Part shown: piece after piece, positions 18,258 through 26,609 of the stretch
How the letters are laid out: each line of letters opens with the position of its first letter
How positions within the stretch are numbered: the first letter of the stretch is position 1
The notes under the pieces: model-generated
Seen by the model: only the letters and a program-made list of their open reading frames with translations
What the model was told of the DNA's origin: nothing
Database searches by the model: none
Made by a program: the position numbers and the translations under genes
Origin: Bacillota bacterium
GTDB lineage: Bacteria > Bacillota_I > Bacilli_A > RF39 > UBA660
DNA length: 64,000 nucleotides
Reading direction: 5' to 3'
Assembly (NCBI GenBank): GCA_015059285.1
Contig: SVAS01000001.1
Coordinates: 1-64,000, forward strand

Positions 18258-19871
18258 GTGAAAAATAATAAAATATTAAAAATAATTGGTATATCATTAG
18301 TATCAATAACTATTTTATCTTTATTATTAGTAGGTGCTTATTTCTTGTTTTTAAAACAAGATAAGTATGACTTTAAATTAAAAGGAAAAGAAGAAGTAAT
18401 AATAGAAGTATTTGATAAATATGAAGAAAAAGGATATAAATTCTTTATAAATAAGCAAGACGTATCCAACAAAATAATAGTTAAAGGTAGTGTAAATACT
18501 GGTGTTATTGGCAAATATGAACTTTCTTATATATATGAAGATAAAGTATACGGAAAAAGAATTATTGAAGTTGTAGATACAAAAAAACCAGAGATAACTT
18601 TAAAAGGAGAAAAAGAAATATCGTTAATAGAAACTTCAAAATATAATGAATTAGGTGCTTTGGCTATAGATAATTATGATGGAGATATTACAGATAAAAT
18701 TATTATAGAAGGAAAAGTTGATACTAATAAAGTTGGAGAATATACTATTAAATATAAAATAGAAGATAGTTCTAATAATAAAAATGAAGTATCTAGAAAA
18801 ATCAAGGTGACTGAAAAACCAAAAGAAATAGTAAAAAATATTATCGTAGAAGATAATAAATCTTCTATTCCTCAAGTGCCTACTCAAAAATCAGGAGAAG
18901 TAAATAATATTACTTTTACCCAAAATGGAATTCACGTTGAAGGTTGTACTAGTGAAAATATTAAACCTACAAGTGTTAGTTTAAATAATAAACTTTTTAG
19001 GGCGGAAGTCACTAATAACTGTTATAAAAGTGATATTGATTTAACTACTTTAGAAAATGGTGATTATACTTTATATATAAATAATAATGACCATTACGAA
19101 AAAGCTATTAATAAACTTGATACTATGTTACAAATAAAAAGAGGAAAAGTAGGAAACAAACTTGTTACCTTTGATTATACTAATAATAATGTTAATATAA
19201 ATATAAGTGATTTTTATTATGAATATGATGTAATTATAGATGTTGGTCATGGCGGATCTGATACAGGAGCTACTAATATATATATTGCCGAAAAAGATAT
19301 GAATTTGAAAGTTTCATTATATGAAAAACAAAAATTTGAAGAAGCTGGTTTAAAAGTACTAATGATAAGAACTGATGATAGTTATGGTAGTGGTATGGGG
19401 CCTACTAGTTTAAAAGCATTAAATAGAAGAGCTTATTATATGGGATACTATGGTGTCGCATCTAAAGTTATTTATAGTAATCATCACAATGCTTCTAGTA
19501 ATAGTAAAGCTTCTGGTTTTGAAATATATGCTACTAATCAAATGAGTGATTTAAGTACAGAAATAAATATTTTTAATGCTGTTAGTGGTATTAAAGATAC
19601 AACTAAAATAAAAGCTAATGCTATTTATGGGCGTGATTATGAAAGTGGTAGTTTATTAAATAAAACCAGTGGAAATGTGTATAACAATAAAAATTATTAT
19701 GCCATACATAGAATTCCAAGTGAATTATTTAATTTAAATAAAGTTGTTATATATGAAAGTTGTTATATAAGTAATATTGATGACTTTATTAATTATTGGA
19801 ATAATGAAGCTTGGAAAAAAATTTCAGATATAAAAGTAGAAAATTATATCAAAAAAATAAAATCAATGTAA
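18258..19871 (+). CDS. Membrane-anchored N-acetylmuramoyl-L-alanine amidase with Ig-like repeats
   Basis: Peptidoglycan hydrolase of the Amidase_3 (LytC/AmiC) family. An N-terminal membrane anchor (~7-30), two Ig-like DUF5011-type repeats (~40-190, each with the pattern YxExGxxAxDxxDGDIT or close), a linker region, then the zinc amidase domain. The latter starts DVGHGGSDTGA (~residue 327), with zinc-ligand glutamate in IAEKDMNL and histidine in YSNHHNAS. GTG start behind GGTGATGT. The same Ig-like module occurs at the C-terminus of the ponA product. Bounded by terminator and T-box, so monocistronic. Confidence 0.85.
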   Translation: MKNNKILKIIGISLVSITILSLLLVGAYFLFLKQDKYDFKLKGKEEVIIEVFDKYEEKGYKFFINKQDVSNKIIVKGSVNTGVIGKYELSYIYEDKVYGKRIIEVVDTKKPEITLKGEKEISLIETSKYNELGALAIDNYDGDITDKIIIEGKVDTNKVGEYTIKYKIEDSSNNKNEVSRKIKVTEKPKEIVKNIIVEDNKSSIPQVPTQKSGEVNNITFTQNGIHVEGCTSENIKPTSVSLNNKLFRAEVTNNCYKSDIDLTTLENGDYTLYINNNDHYEKAINKLDTMLQIKRGKVGNKLVTFDYTNNNVNINISDFYYEYDVIIDVGHGGSDTGATNIYIAEKDMNLKVSLYEKQKFEEAGLKVLMIRTDDSYGSGMGPTSLKALNRRAYYMGYYGVASKVIYSNHHNASSNSKASGFEIYATNQMSDLSTEINIFNAVSGIKDTTKIKANAIYGRDYESGSLLNKTSGNVYNNKNYYAIHRIPSELFNLNKVVIYESCYISNIDDFINYWNNEAWKKISDIKVENYIKKIKSM

Positions 19872-19876
19872 TTTAT

Positions 19877-19905
19877 TTACAAAATAAAAATATTGTGATA
19901 GACTA
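19877..19905 (+). promoter_or_regulatory. Promoter of the tyrosine T-box transcript
   Basis: TTTACA (19877-19882), 17 bases including an extended -10 TG (19897), TAGACT (19900-19905). Confidence 0.5.
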
Positions 19906-19910
19906 AACAT

Positions 19911-20120
19911 ATAGATATTTGATGGTGATAAATTATAAGTAATTGTTTAAATAGTAATTAGAAAATTAGTGGTGATGAAAACTAATCAAGTTTAAATAAT
20001 GAAATACAGGTTTTGAATCAAATCGCTAGTTAGCGTTAAAACATTAAAGAGCATAGGTTATTATGAAATAAGGTGGTACCGCGAATATTCGTCCTTATAT
20101 TTATAATAACTTTTTATTTT
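19911..20120 (+). ncRNA. T-box riboswitch controlling deoC-tyrS
   Basis: The T-box sequence AAGGTGGTACCGCG lies at about 20071-20084. A long terminator hairpin is formed by GTTATTAT...ATAAGG and CCTTAT...ATAATAAC (to ~20111) followed by T's, and an upstream arm is bounded by TTTAAA inverted arms. A TAC codon at 20005-20007 (in GAAATACAGG) sits where the specifier is expected and would read tRNA-Tyr, matching tyrS two genes down. The specifier choice is inferred by eye. Confidence 0.88.
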
Positions 20121-20131
20121 AAGGAGGATTT

Positions 20132-20854
20132 ATGGAATTAAATAGTTATATTGATCATACTAATTTAAAAAATACAGCTACAAAAGAAGATATAAAAAAG
20201 TTATGCGAAGAAGCTATTAAATATCATTTCGCATCCGTTTGTATATTTCCTTGTTATGTTCAACTTGCTAAAGAACTGTTAGAAGGAAGCAATGTTCAAG
20301 TTTGTACAGTAATTGGTTTTCCACTTGGAATGAATACACCAGCAGTAAAAGTATATGAAGCTATCGATGCAGTTGAAAATGGTGCTGATGAAATAGATAT
20401 GGTTATTAATATTTCTGCTCTAAAAAACAAAGATTATGACTATGTTAAAACAGAAATAGAAGAAATTAGAGATGCTATTGATGGCAAAGTTTTAAAAGTT
20501 ATAATTGAAACATGTTTATTAACTGATGAAGAAATAGTTAAAATGACTGAAATTTGTAATGAAACATATGTTAATTTTATTAAAACATCAACTGGTTTTT
20601 CAGAATACGGAGCAAGATTAGAAGATATTGAACTTATAAATAAATATCGTAATAATATATTAGAAATAAAAGCTAGTGGCGGTATTAAAGATTATGAAAC
20701 TGCTAATCAAATGATTGAAGCAGGAGCTACTAGAATAGGAACTAGTAGTGGTGTAAAGATTATGAATAACGAGTGTCATTGTGGACATAATGATTGTCAT
20801 TGTGAACACGAAAGTTGTCAATGTGAAGATCGCTCTAGTTGTGAGGAGGAATAA
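20132..20854 (+). CDS. deoC: Deoxyribose-phosphate aldolase with a Cys/His-rich tail
   Basis: Class I aldolase splitting 2-deoxyribose-5-phosphate to acetaldehyde and glyceraldehyde-3-phosphate. The Schiff-base lysine motif FIKTSTGF and the second lysine in EIKASGGI are intact; residues 1-211 cover the whole family. The last ~28 residues are an add-on with seven cysteines and four histidines in a CHC-x4-CHC-x4-C-x-C rhythm, resembling a metal-binding tail. The tail's end also encodes the tyrS ribosome-binding site (GAGGAGGA). First gene after the tyrosine T-box, so probably controlled by tRNA-Tyr charging along with tyrS. Confidence 0.92.
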   Translation: MELNSYIDHTNLKNTATKEDIKKLCEEAIKYHFASVCIFPCYVQLAKELLEGSNVQVCTVIGFPLGMNTPAVKVYEAIDAVENGADEIDMVINISALKNKDYDYVKTEIEEIRDAIDGKVLKVIIETCLLTDEEIVKMTEICNETYVNFIKTSTGFSEYGARLEDIELINKYRNNILEIKASGGIKDYETANQMIEAGATRIGTSSGVKIMNNECHCGHNDCHCEHESCQCEDRSSCEEE

Positions 20855-20855
20855 A

Positions 20856-22082
20856 ATGAAATTATATGATGAACTTTTATGGAGAGGTTTAATTGAAAAT
20901 ATAACAGATGAGGATTTAATTGAAAAAATAAATAATGGTGGTCTTACATTTTATATTGGAACAGATCCTACTGGTGATAGTTTACACATTGGACATTATT
21001 CCACTTTTTCAATGGCAACTCGTTTAAAAAAAGGTGGTCATAATCCGATATTATTAGTAGGTGGTGCTACAGGCCTTATTGGGGACCCTAAACCTACAGC
21101 TGAAAGACCAATGATAACTAAAGAATTACTAGAATATAATTATAAAAAACTTAGAAAACAAGTAGAAGAATTATTTGGATTTGAAGTAGTAAATAACTTT
21201 GATTGGTCAAAAGATATTAATTTTATTGATTATTTAAGAGATTATGGTAAATTCTTTAATTTAAATTATATGTTAAATAAAGAAACTGTAAAAAGTAGAT
21301 TAGATTCAGGTATTACTTATACAGAATTTTCTTATATGATTATGCAAGCATTAGATTTCTTATACTTATATGAAAATAAAAATTGTTTACTTCAAATAGG
21401 TGGATCTGATCAATGGGGGAATATTACATCAGGTGTTGAATTAATTAGGAAAAAAATAGGTGGTACTGCATATGGTCTTACAATGCCACTTATAACTAAA
21501 GCAGATGGAACAAAATTTGGTAAAAGTGAAGGAAATGCTATTTGGTTAGATAAAGAAAAAACATCTAGTTATGAAATGTATCAATTTTTCTTAAATGCAG
21601 AAGATGTTAAAGTTATTGAATATCTAAAAAAATTAACATTCTTATCTAAAGAAGAAATAGAAGATTTAGAACAAAAACATAATGAAAACCCACATTTAAG
21701 AGAAGCTCATAAAGCATTAGCTCGTGAAGTTATTACTTTCTTACATGGTAAAGAAGATTATGAAAAAGCTGTAAAAATAAGTGAATGCTTATTTGGTGGG
21801 AATGTTAAAGAATTAGATGTTGATGATATTATTATAGGTTTTAAAGATGTTCCTCATTTTACTCTAACTGAAGAATTAAATATTTTAGATATGCTAGTAA
21901 ATAATAATATTTGTTCAAGTAAAAGAGAAGTTAGAGAATTTATAAATAGTGGATCTATTACTATCAATGATGAAAAAATAACAGACGAAAACTTAATAAT
22001 AACTAAATCGTTAGCAATTTCTAATAAAGTATTAGTAATTAGAAGAGGTAAGAAAAAATATTATTTAGGTATGTTTGAATAA
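20856..22082 (+). CDS. tyrS: Tyrosyl-tRNA synthetase
   Basis: Class I synthetase, 408 residues. The HIGH motif is LHIGHYST (~residue 44), the KMSKS equivalent is KFGKSEG (~218), and the GGSDQWGNI tyrosine-site loop is present. A C-terminal S4-type RNA-binding domain spans ~340-408. ATG 20856 follows GAGGAGGAATAAA, one base after the deoC stop; codons further upstream belong to deoC in another frame. Regulated by the T-box before deoC. Confidence 0.96.
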   Translation: MKLYDELLWRGLIENITDEDLIEKINNGGLTFYIGTDPTGDSLHIGHYSTFSMATRLKKGGHNPILLVGGATGLIGDPKPTAERPMITKELLEYNYKKLRKQVEELFGFEVVNNFDWSKDINFIDYLRDYGKFFNLNYMLNKETVKSRLDSGITYTEFSYMIMQALDFLYLYENKNCLLQIGGSDQWGNITSGVELIRKKIGGTAYGLTMPLITKADGTKFGKSEGNAIWLDKEKTSSYEMYQFFLNAEDVKVIEYLKKLTFLSKEEIEDLEQKHNENPHLREAHKALAREVITFLHGKEDYEKAVKISECLFGGNVKELDVDDIIIGFKDVPHFTLTEELNILDMLVNNNICSSKREVREFINSGSITINDEKITDENLIITKSLAISNKVLVIRRGKKKYYLGMFE

Positions 22083-22103
22083 AGAGCTTAGGCTCTTTTT
22101 TTA
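22082..22103 (+). terminator. Terminator after tyrS
   Basis: AAAGAGC / GCTCTTT (22082-22088 with 22093-22099), loop TTAG, T run. Confidence 0.88.
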
Positions 22104-22189
22104 TGATTTTATTAACTAAAATACTAGTTTAATAATTTTGTTTATGTTATAATAAATGACATTACATTTGAATGAGACTAGGTGATGTT

Positions 22190-22888
22190 ATGATTATTCT
22201 TCCAAAAAATTATGATGAAATTTATCCATGTATTAATAGTACAGGGGCAACTTCAAAGATATTTGTTAGTCCTGACTATAATTGTGCTTATAAAGTGTAT
22301 CGTAGTGAATTTAACTATGATGAAGGAAAGTTTAAGCAATTTTTAAAACTTAATAACTCTAATTGTTTATCCCCTAAAGATATTTTATCTATTGAAGGAA
22401 GTAATTGCTTAGCAGGTTATATGATGCTATTTGATAATGGTGTTAGTTTATCTAGAGTTAAAGATGAGGAGTTAGAAAAATTAATAAAGGCTTCTTTAGA
22501 AATTAAATATACTTTGAAAGATTTAAGTGACCATCATTTTTTAATTATGGATCCTAATGTTGATAATATAATTTTTTCAAATTCATATAAGTTTGTAGAT
22601 ACATATTCTTTTTCTTTAAGAAAAAGTATTTCATCAGCTACGCTTCAAGTTATGAATACTAAAAAAGTTAATGAAATGGTATTATGCGGTTTAATAGGAC
22701 AGTCTTATAAAAAAATAATAAGAGTTTATTTAAATTTGATTAGGTCAAAATATTTAGATTATTTTTTTAAATTGAATAATCAAGATGATAATTATATATA
22801 TGATGTTTTATCAATTATAAGAGAAGCTACAAAAGAAGAAATTTTAGAGCGTGCAAAAACTAAAGTTATTACACAAAAAAAATACTGA
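22190..22888 (+). CDS. Kinase-like fold protein of unknown function
   Basis: 232 residues, no family firmly recognised. The layout suggests a degenerate protein-kinase-like fold. An N-lobe-like strand pair (GATSKIFVSPD...CAYKVYR) supplies a possible ATP lysine. HHFLIMDPNVDNIIFSN resembles the catalytic-loop pattern D-x4-N, and KFVDTYSF occupies the place of the metal-binding aspartate. The catalytic-loop D-N spacing is plausible, so activity cannot be excluded. I start at ATG 22190 behind AGGTGAT. It stands alone between two terminators. Confidence 0.6.
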   Translation: MIILPKNYDEIYPCINSTGATSKIFVSPDYNCAYKVYRSEFNYDEGKFKQFLKLNNSNCLSPKDILSIEGSNCLAGYMMLFDNGVSLSRVKDEELEKLIKASLEIKYTLKDLSDHHFLIMDPNVDNIIFSNSYKFVDTYSFSLRKSISSATLQVMNTKKVNEMVLCGLIGQSYKKIIRVYLNLIRSKYLDYFFKLNNQDDNYIYDVLSIIREATKEEILERAKTKVITQKKY

Positions 22889-22908
22889 TGCAATCAGTAT
22901 TTTTTTAT
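22875..22908. terminator. Bidirectional terminator between the kinase-like gene and rpsD
   Basis: AATACTGAT (22881-22889) pairs with ATCAGTATT (22893-22901), with A and T tracts outside. Confidence 0.85.
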
Positions 22909-23510
22909 TATCTATTATAGAATTCAACGATTAATGATTCATTGATATCAGCGTTTAATTCACTACGTTCTGGGTATCTTACATAAGTACCAGCCATTTT
23001 GCTTTCATCGTAAGTAACGAATTCTACACGATTAGCTCTAGCTTCTAATGAAGTTTTAACAATTACTAAATCTTTGTCAGATTCTTTAACTGCTATTACA
23101 TCACCTGGTTTACATCTATAAGATGGGATATCAACTTTTTTACCATTAACTGTAATATGTCCATGGTTTACTAATTGTCTTGCACCTTTTCTTGTAGTAG
23201 CAAATCCAATACGATAAACTAAGTTATCTAAACGACTTTCTAAAAGTTTTAAGAAGTCTTCACCAAGAACACCTTTTAATTTTCTAGATTCTTCAAATGT
23301 TTTTCTGAATTGTTTTTCATTAACACCGTACATAAATCTAACTTTTTGTTTTTCTTGTAATTGAACACCATAGTTAGATAATTTTTTACCACGTTTATTT
23401 CCGTGTTGTCCTGGTGCATATGGTTTTCTAGCTAATTCTTTACCAGTTTCAGTAGTTGAAAAACCTAAACGACGACTTTTACGATAAGTAGCTCCAGTAT
23501 ATCTTGCCAT
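22908..23510 (-). CDS. rpsD: 30S ribosomal protein S4
   Basis: Primary 16S rRNA-binding protein nucleating 30S assembly. Family hallmarks: MARYTGATYRKSRRLG start, GKELARKPYAPGQHG, and an S4 domain (LESRLDNLVYRIGFA). The length of 200 residues is standard, with no zinc-type CxxC pairs. Monocistronic, with its own promoter and a long structured leader where S4 is expected to repress its own synthesis. Confidence 0.97.
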   Translation of the reverse strand: MARYTGATYRKSRRLGFSTTETGKELARKPYAPGQHGNKRGKKLSNYGVQLQEKQKVRFMYGVNEKQFRKTFEESRKLKGVLGEDFLKLLESRLDNLVYRIGFATTRKGARQLVNHGHITVNGKKVDIPSYRCKPGDVIAVKESDKDLVIVKTSLEARANRVEFVTYDESKMAGTYVRYPERSELNADINESLIVEFYNR

Positions 23511-23524
23511 AATTTCCCTCCTTC

Positions 23525-23683
23525 ATAATATTTGCATAATCGAGAGAGTATTTGGTCAATTTATAGGGTGTTTATTTTAATATCTTCACTTAGCAGCAAT
23601 TATTCCTAAATCAGTTACACAATAACCCCTATAGGTAATAAACACATTACAAATCTCCAAACACGCTGCTTTTTCATACGCAT
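23525..23683 (-). ncRNA. rpsD (S4) structured leader
   Basis: About 160 bases separate the promoter from the rpsD start, much longer than other leaders here. On the minus strand TATAGGG (near 23627) can pair with CCCTATA (near 23570), bracketing AT-rich hairpins in a way compatible with the pseudoknotted S4-binding leaders of Firmicutes rpsD. A match to the Rfam S4 leader was not computed. Confidence 0.6.
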
Positions 23684-23688
23684 TTACA

Positions 23689-23717
23689 ATTATATTATGT
23701 TTTTAAATTTTAGTCAA
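23689..23717 (-). promoter_or_regulatory. SigA-type promoter of rpsD
   Basis: On the minus strand TTGACT (23717-23712), 17 bases, TATAAT (23694-23689). Confidence 0.78.
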
Positions 23718-23757
23718 TACTAAAAAAGCAAAAAAACTTTGTTTTATAAAGCTTTTT

Positions 23758-24666
23758 CTACTTTTTTTCTAATTTTTGCATTAAATAGGTTTTTGTTTTA
23801 GAAACTCCATTAATTAAAAGACCTTTAAAAGGCTGAGCAGCACTTGCTTTAATATTGACTTTTGTTAGATAAGTTAAAATAATTTCACGTATTTTCTTTA
23901 ACTCTTCTTGGCTTATATGATGCGAATTTATTGTTTGCATATCTAATTTATTTTCAATTGGAATTGGTAAAGTCATTGTTTCATTTAAAATTCGTTCAAA
24001 ATTAATACTAATTAAATCATTATCAATTTGACTATAATAATTTTTATTTAATGGGTTATAGATGTTTTCCAGCTCTTCTAAAGAACCATTTACAATATTT
24101 TTAACTTTATTAGCGTTTTCTACATGCAATATTTTTCGCCAATCTCCAATAAATGATAAAGAACATAAAAGTTCATAAAGTTCTATTTTAGAAATTTCTT
24201 TTTTTTCTGAAAGAAGCAACGCTATTTTAAGTGCATTTAATCTGTTATGAATAATAGCTTGATCTAGTAATTGGGTACTTTTAATAACATCTACTGATTT
24301 CTGACATCTTCCAGCCAAATAAAAGTTATCCCAACAAAATAAATCATCTATTAAATCATTAGTCTGAACAACACCAATTTTAAACATATTATCTTTAAAA
24401 GGAAGGTAAGATAAGTAATTAATTTTAGTTCCTAAATTTTTATAAAGTGGTAATAATAAGTATCCTAGTTTACTATAATCTTTAGGATTTTCTTGATAAT
24501 TTTCTTGATGCCATTTAGTAGAATCTTTTACACCCATAATTAAATCTATTTGTTTATCAAAACCTTTATCATTAGCTTGTTTTTTCACTCCCGAACCATA
24601 TCCTATTATTACTTCAGCTTCAGGTCTTGTTTTACAAAATTCATTTATTAATGTTTTTATTTCCAC
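23758..24666 (-). CDS. Tam41/Mmp37-type phosphatidate cytidylyltransferase
   Basis: Resembles Tam41, the soluble/peripheral CDP-diacylglycerol synthase of mitochondria, rather than the multi-pass bacterial CdsA. The nucleotidyltransferase signature YGSGVKKQ (~residues 23-30) is followed by IDLIMGVKD and WHQENYQENPKDYS, the W-H-x2-N-x3-N-x2-x-Y-S stretch typical of the family. There are no membrane segments across 302 residues. It would make CDP-DAG from CTP and phosphatidate, feeding PgsA (9.8 kb). Bacterial members of this family exist in some Firmicutes. Transcribed alone and divergently from ezrA. Confidence 0.75.
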   Translation of the reverse strand: MEIKTLINEFCKTRPEAEVIIGYGSGVKKQANDKGFDKQIDLIMGVKDSTKWHQENYQENPKDYSKLGYLLLPLYKNLGTKINYLSYLPFKDNMFKIGVVQTNDLIDDLFCWDNFYLAGRCQKSVDVIKSTQLLDQAIIHNRLNALKIALLLSEKKEISKIELYELLCSLSFIGDWRKILHVENANKVKNIVNGSLEELENIYNPLNKNYYSQIDNDLISINFERILNETMTLPIPIENKLDMQTINSHHISQEELKKIREIILTYLTKVNIKASAAQPFKGLLINGVSKTKTYLMQKLEKK

Positions 24667-24819
24667 AATAATTCGTCTCCTTTGATAGCTACTTATTATA
24701 ATATAATTTGTAATATGAAGTCAATTAGTATAATAAGATTAAATAGTTTTATAAAAATATGAAAAAATAGTGCAAAAAAAGTCGATTTTGTGGTAGAATT
24801 ATAATAGCGAGGTGAGTAC

Positions 24820-26541
24820 ATGGACGGATTAATATTAGTTATTGTAACTTTATTTGTTGTGGCTGTTGTTTTAATTGTACTCGTTCTTAATTTAATCCAA
24901 TCAAAGAAAAATAAAAGTTTAAAAAAAATACTAGAAAATTTAGATATAGAAAAAAATAAGATTGAAAGTGCTCCAATAGTTCCTGAACTTGCTAAAATAG
25001 AATCTTATTTAAAAAATGAAAAACTGGAAGTAATGTATAATGAATGGAAAGAAAGATTAGAAGATATTAAGGAAAACCAAATTCCAAAGATTACTGATAT
25101 GTTACTAGAAGCAGATTATTCTTTATCGCAAACAGACTATAAAAGTGCGATGTATAAGATTGCTAAACTAGAAATGGAAATATATAAAGTGAGAACTAAT
25201 TCAGACTTTTTGCTAGGTGAAATTAAAGAAATAACATCTAGTGAAGAAAGAAATAGAGCTATTATCACTAAAATGAAGACAACATATAGAGATTTATATC
25301 AAAAATATGTTAATGCTAAAGGTGAGTATGGTGAAATAGCTGAATCTGTTTCATTACAATTTGAAAATATTGCTAAAAGATTTGAAGATTTTGAAACAGT
25401 AATGGAAAACAATGAATATACTGAAGTTACTCAAATTATTAAAGCAATTGATGAAATGCTTAAACACATGGAAATCGTTACTAATGAAATGCCTTCAATT
25501 GTTTTAATGGCTTATAATATTTTACCTAATAAAATAGGAGAAATAGAAACAACTTATGAAGAAATGAAAAAGTTAGGTTTTCCGCTAGATTATTTAAATG
25601 TAGAATATAATATAGAAGAAGCCAATAAAAAAATTAGTGATGTAATTGATCGTAGTAAAGTTTTAAATATGGAAGATAGTTTATTTGAACTTAAAGTTTT
25701 ATTAGACTATTTTGATGGTTTATTTACAGATTTTGAAAAAGAAAAAGTAAACAGAAAAGTTTATGAAGATTCAAATATTTCATTTAAAAGAAAACTAGAT
25801 AATATTAATGCTTTAGTTTCAGATATTTTTAGTAAGTTAGCTGAAATTAAAGAATTATATAATTTATCAGATGCTGATTTAGATGTTTTAAGTAAGGTTA
25901 GAGAAGATTTAAAAGCATTAAATGCTGATTATAAAGTTTTATTAGATCATACTGGTAATAATACTTTTGCTTATTCTAAATTGACTAAAGAAATAGAAAA
26001 TTTAGTTTTAAAACTTTCAGTAATTGAAGAAAATTTAGATAGCACATTAGATACTATTGGAAGTATGAAAGAAGATGAAGTTAGAGCTCGTCAACAATTA
26101 GAAGAAGTTAAAATTATTTTAAAAAATTCTAAGGCTAAAATACGAGAATATAGCTTACCAGTAATTCCTAAAAATTATCATATTGAACTTAGTGAAGCTA
26201 GTAATGCTATTAAAGAAATTGTAAGAGAATTAGATAGAAAACCAATTACTATTGAAGTATTAAATACTAGAGTTGATACAGCTCGTGATTTAGTTTTAAA
26301 ATTATTTAGTAAAACTAAAGAAATTATGAAAACAGCGATGTTTGCAGAAATGGCTATAGTATATGGTAATAGATATCGTTCTAGTGTTGATGATTTAGAC
26401 AAAAATTTAACTTATGCCGAAATTTTATTCCATAAAGGTGAATATCAAAGATCATTAGAACTTACTATAAATGCATTAAATAGAATAGAACCAGGAATTT
26501 ATGATAAATTATTAAATTTATATGGTAATGAAAACAAGTAA
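24820..26541 (+). CDS. ezrA: Septation ring formation regulator EzrA
   Basis: Membrane-anchored negative regulator/spacer of FtsZ rings in Firmicutes. An N-terminal transmembrane helix (~3-25) is followed by ~540 residues of spectrin-like helical repeats and coiled coil with many Glu/Lys; 573 residues matches the family. The start ATG has GAGGTGAG just upstream and TATAAT (24800-24805) only 14 bases before the start codon, giving an unusually short leader. A terminator overlaps its 3' end. Confidence 0.92.
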   Translation: MDGLILVIVTLFVVAVVLIVLVLNLIQSKKNKSLKKILENLDIEKNKIESAPIVPELAKIESYLKNEKLEVMYNEWKERLEDIKENQIPKITDMLLEADYSLSQTDYKSAMYKIAKLEMEIYKVRTNSDFLLGEIKEITSSEERNRAIITKMKTTYRDLYQKYVNAKGEYGEIAESVSLQFENIAKRFEDFETVMENNEYTEVTQIIKAIDEMLKHMEIVTNEMPSIVLMAYNILPNKIGEIETTYEEMKKLGFPLDYLNVEYNIEEANKKISDVIDRSKVLNMEDSLFELKVLLDYFDGLFTDFEKEKVNRKVYEDSNISFKRKLDNINALVSDIFSKLAEIKELYNLSDADLDVLSKVREDLKALNADYKVLLDHTGNNTFAYSKLTKEIENLVLKLSVIEENLDSTLDTIGSMKEDEVRARQQLEEVKIILKNSKAKIREYSLPVIPKNYHIELSEASNAIKEIVRELDRKPITIEVLNTRVDTARDLVLKLFSKTKEIMKTAMFAEMAIVYGNRYRSSVDDLDKNLTYAEILFHKGEYQRSLELTINALNRIEPGIYDKLLNLYGNENK

Positions 26542-26558
26542 AAAAACTTGTTTTTTCT
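26531..26558 (+). terminator. Terminator overlapping the ezrA stop
   Basis: AAAACAAGT (26531-26539) pairs with ACTTGTTTT (26546-26554), then T's. Confidence 0.8.
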
Positions 26559-26609
26559 TTGCAAAATTCCATTAATTTGGTATAATTGTTCACGAAAGAA
26601 GTGATTACT

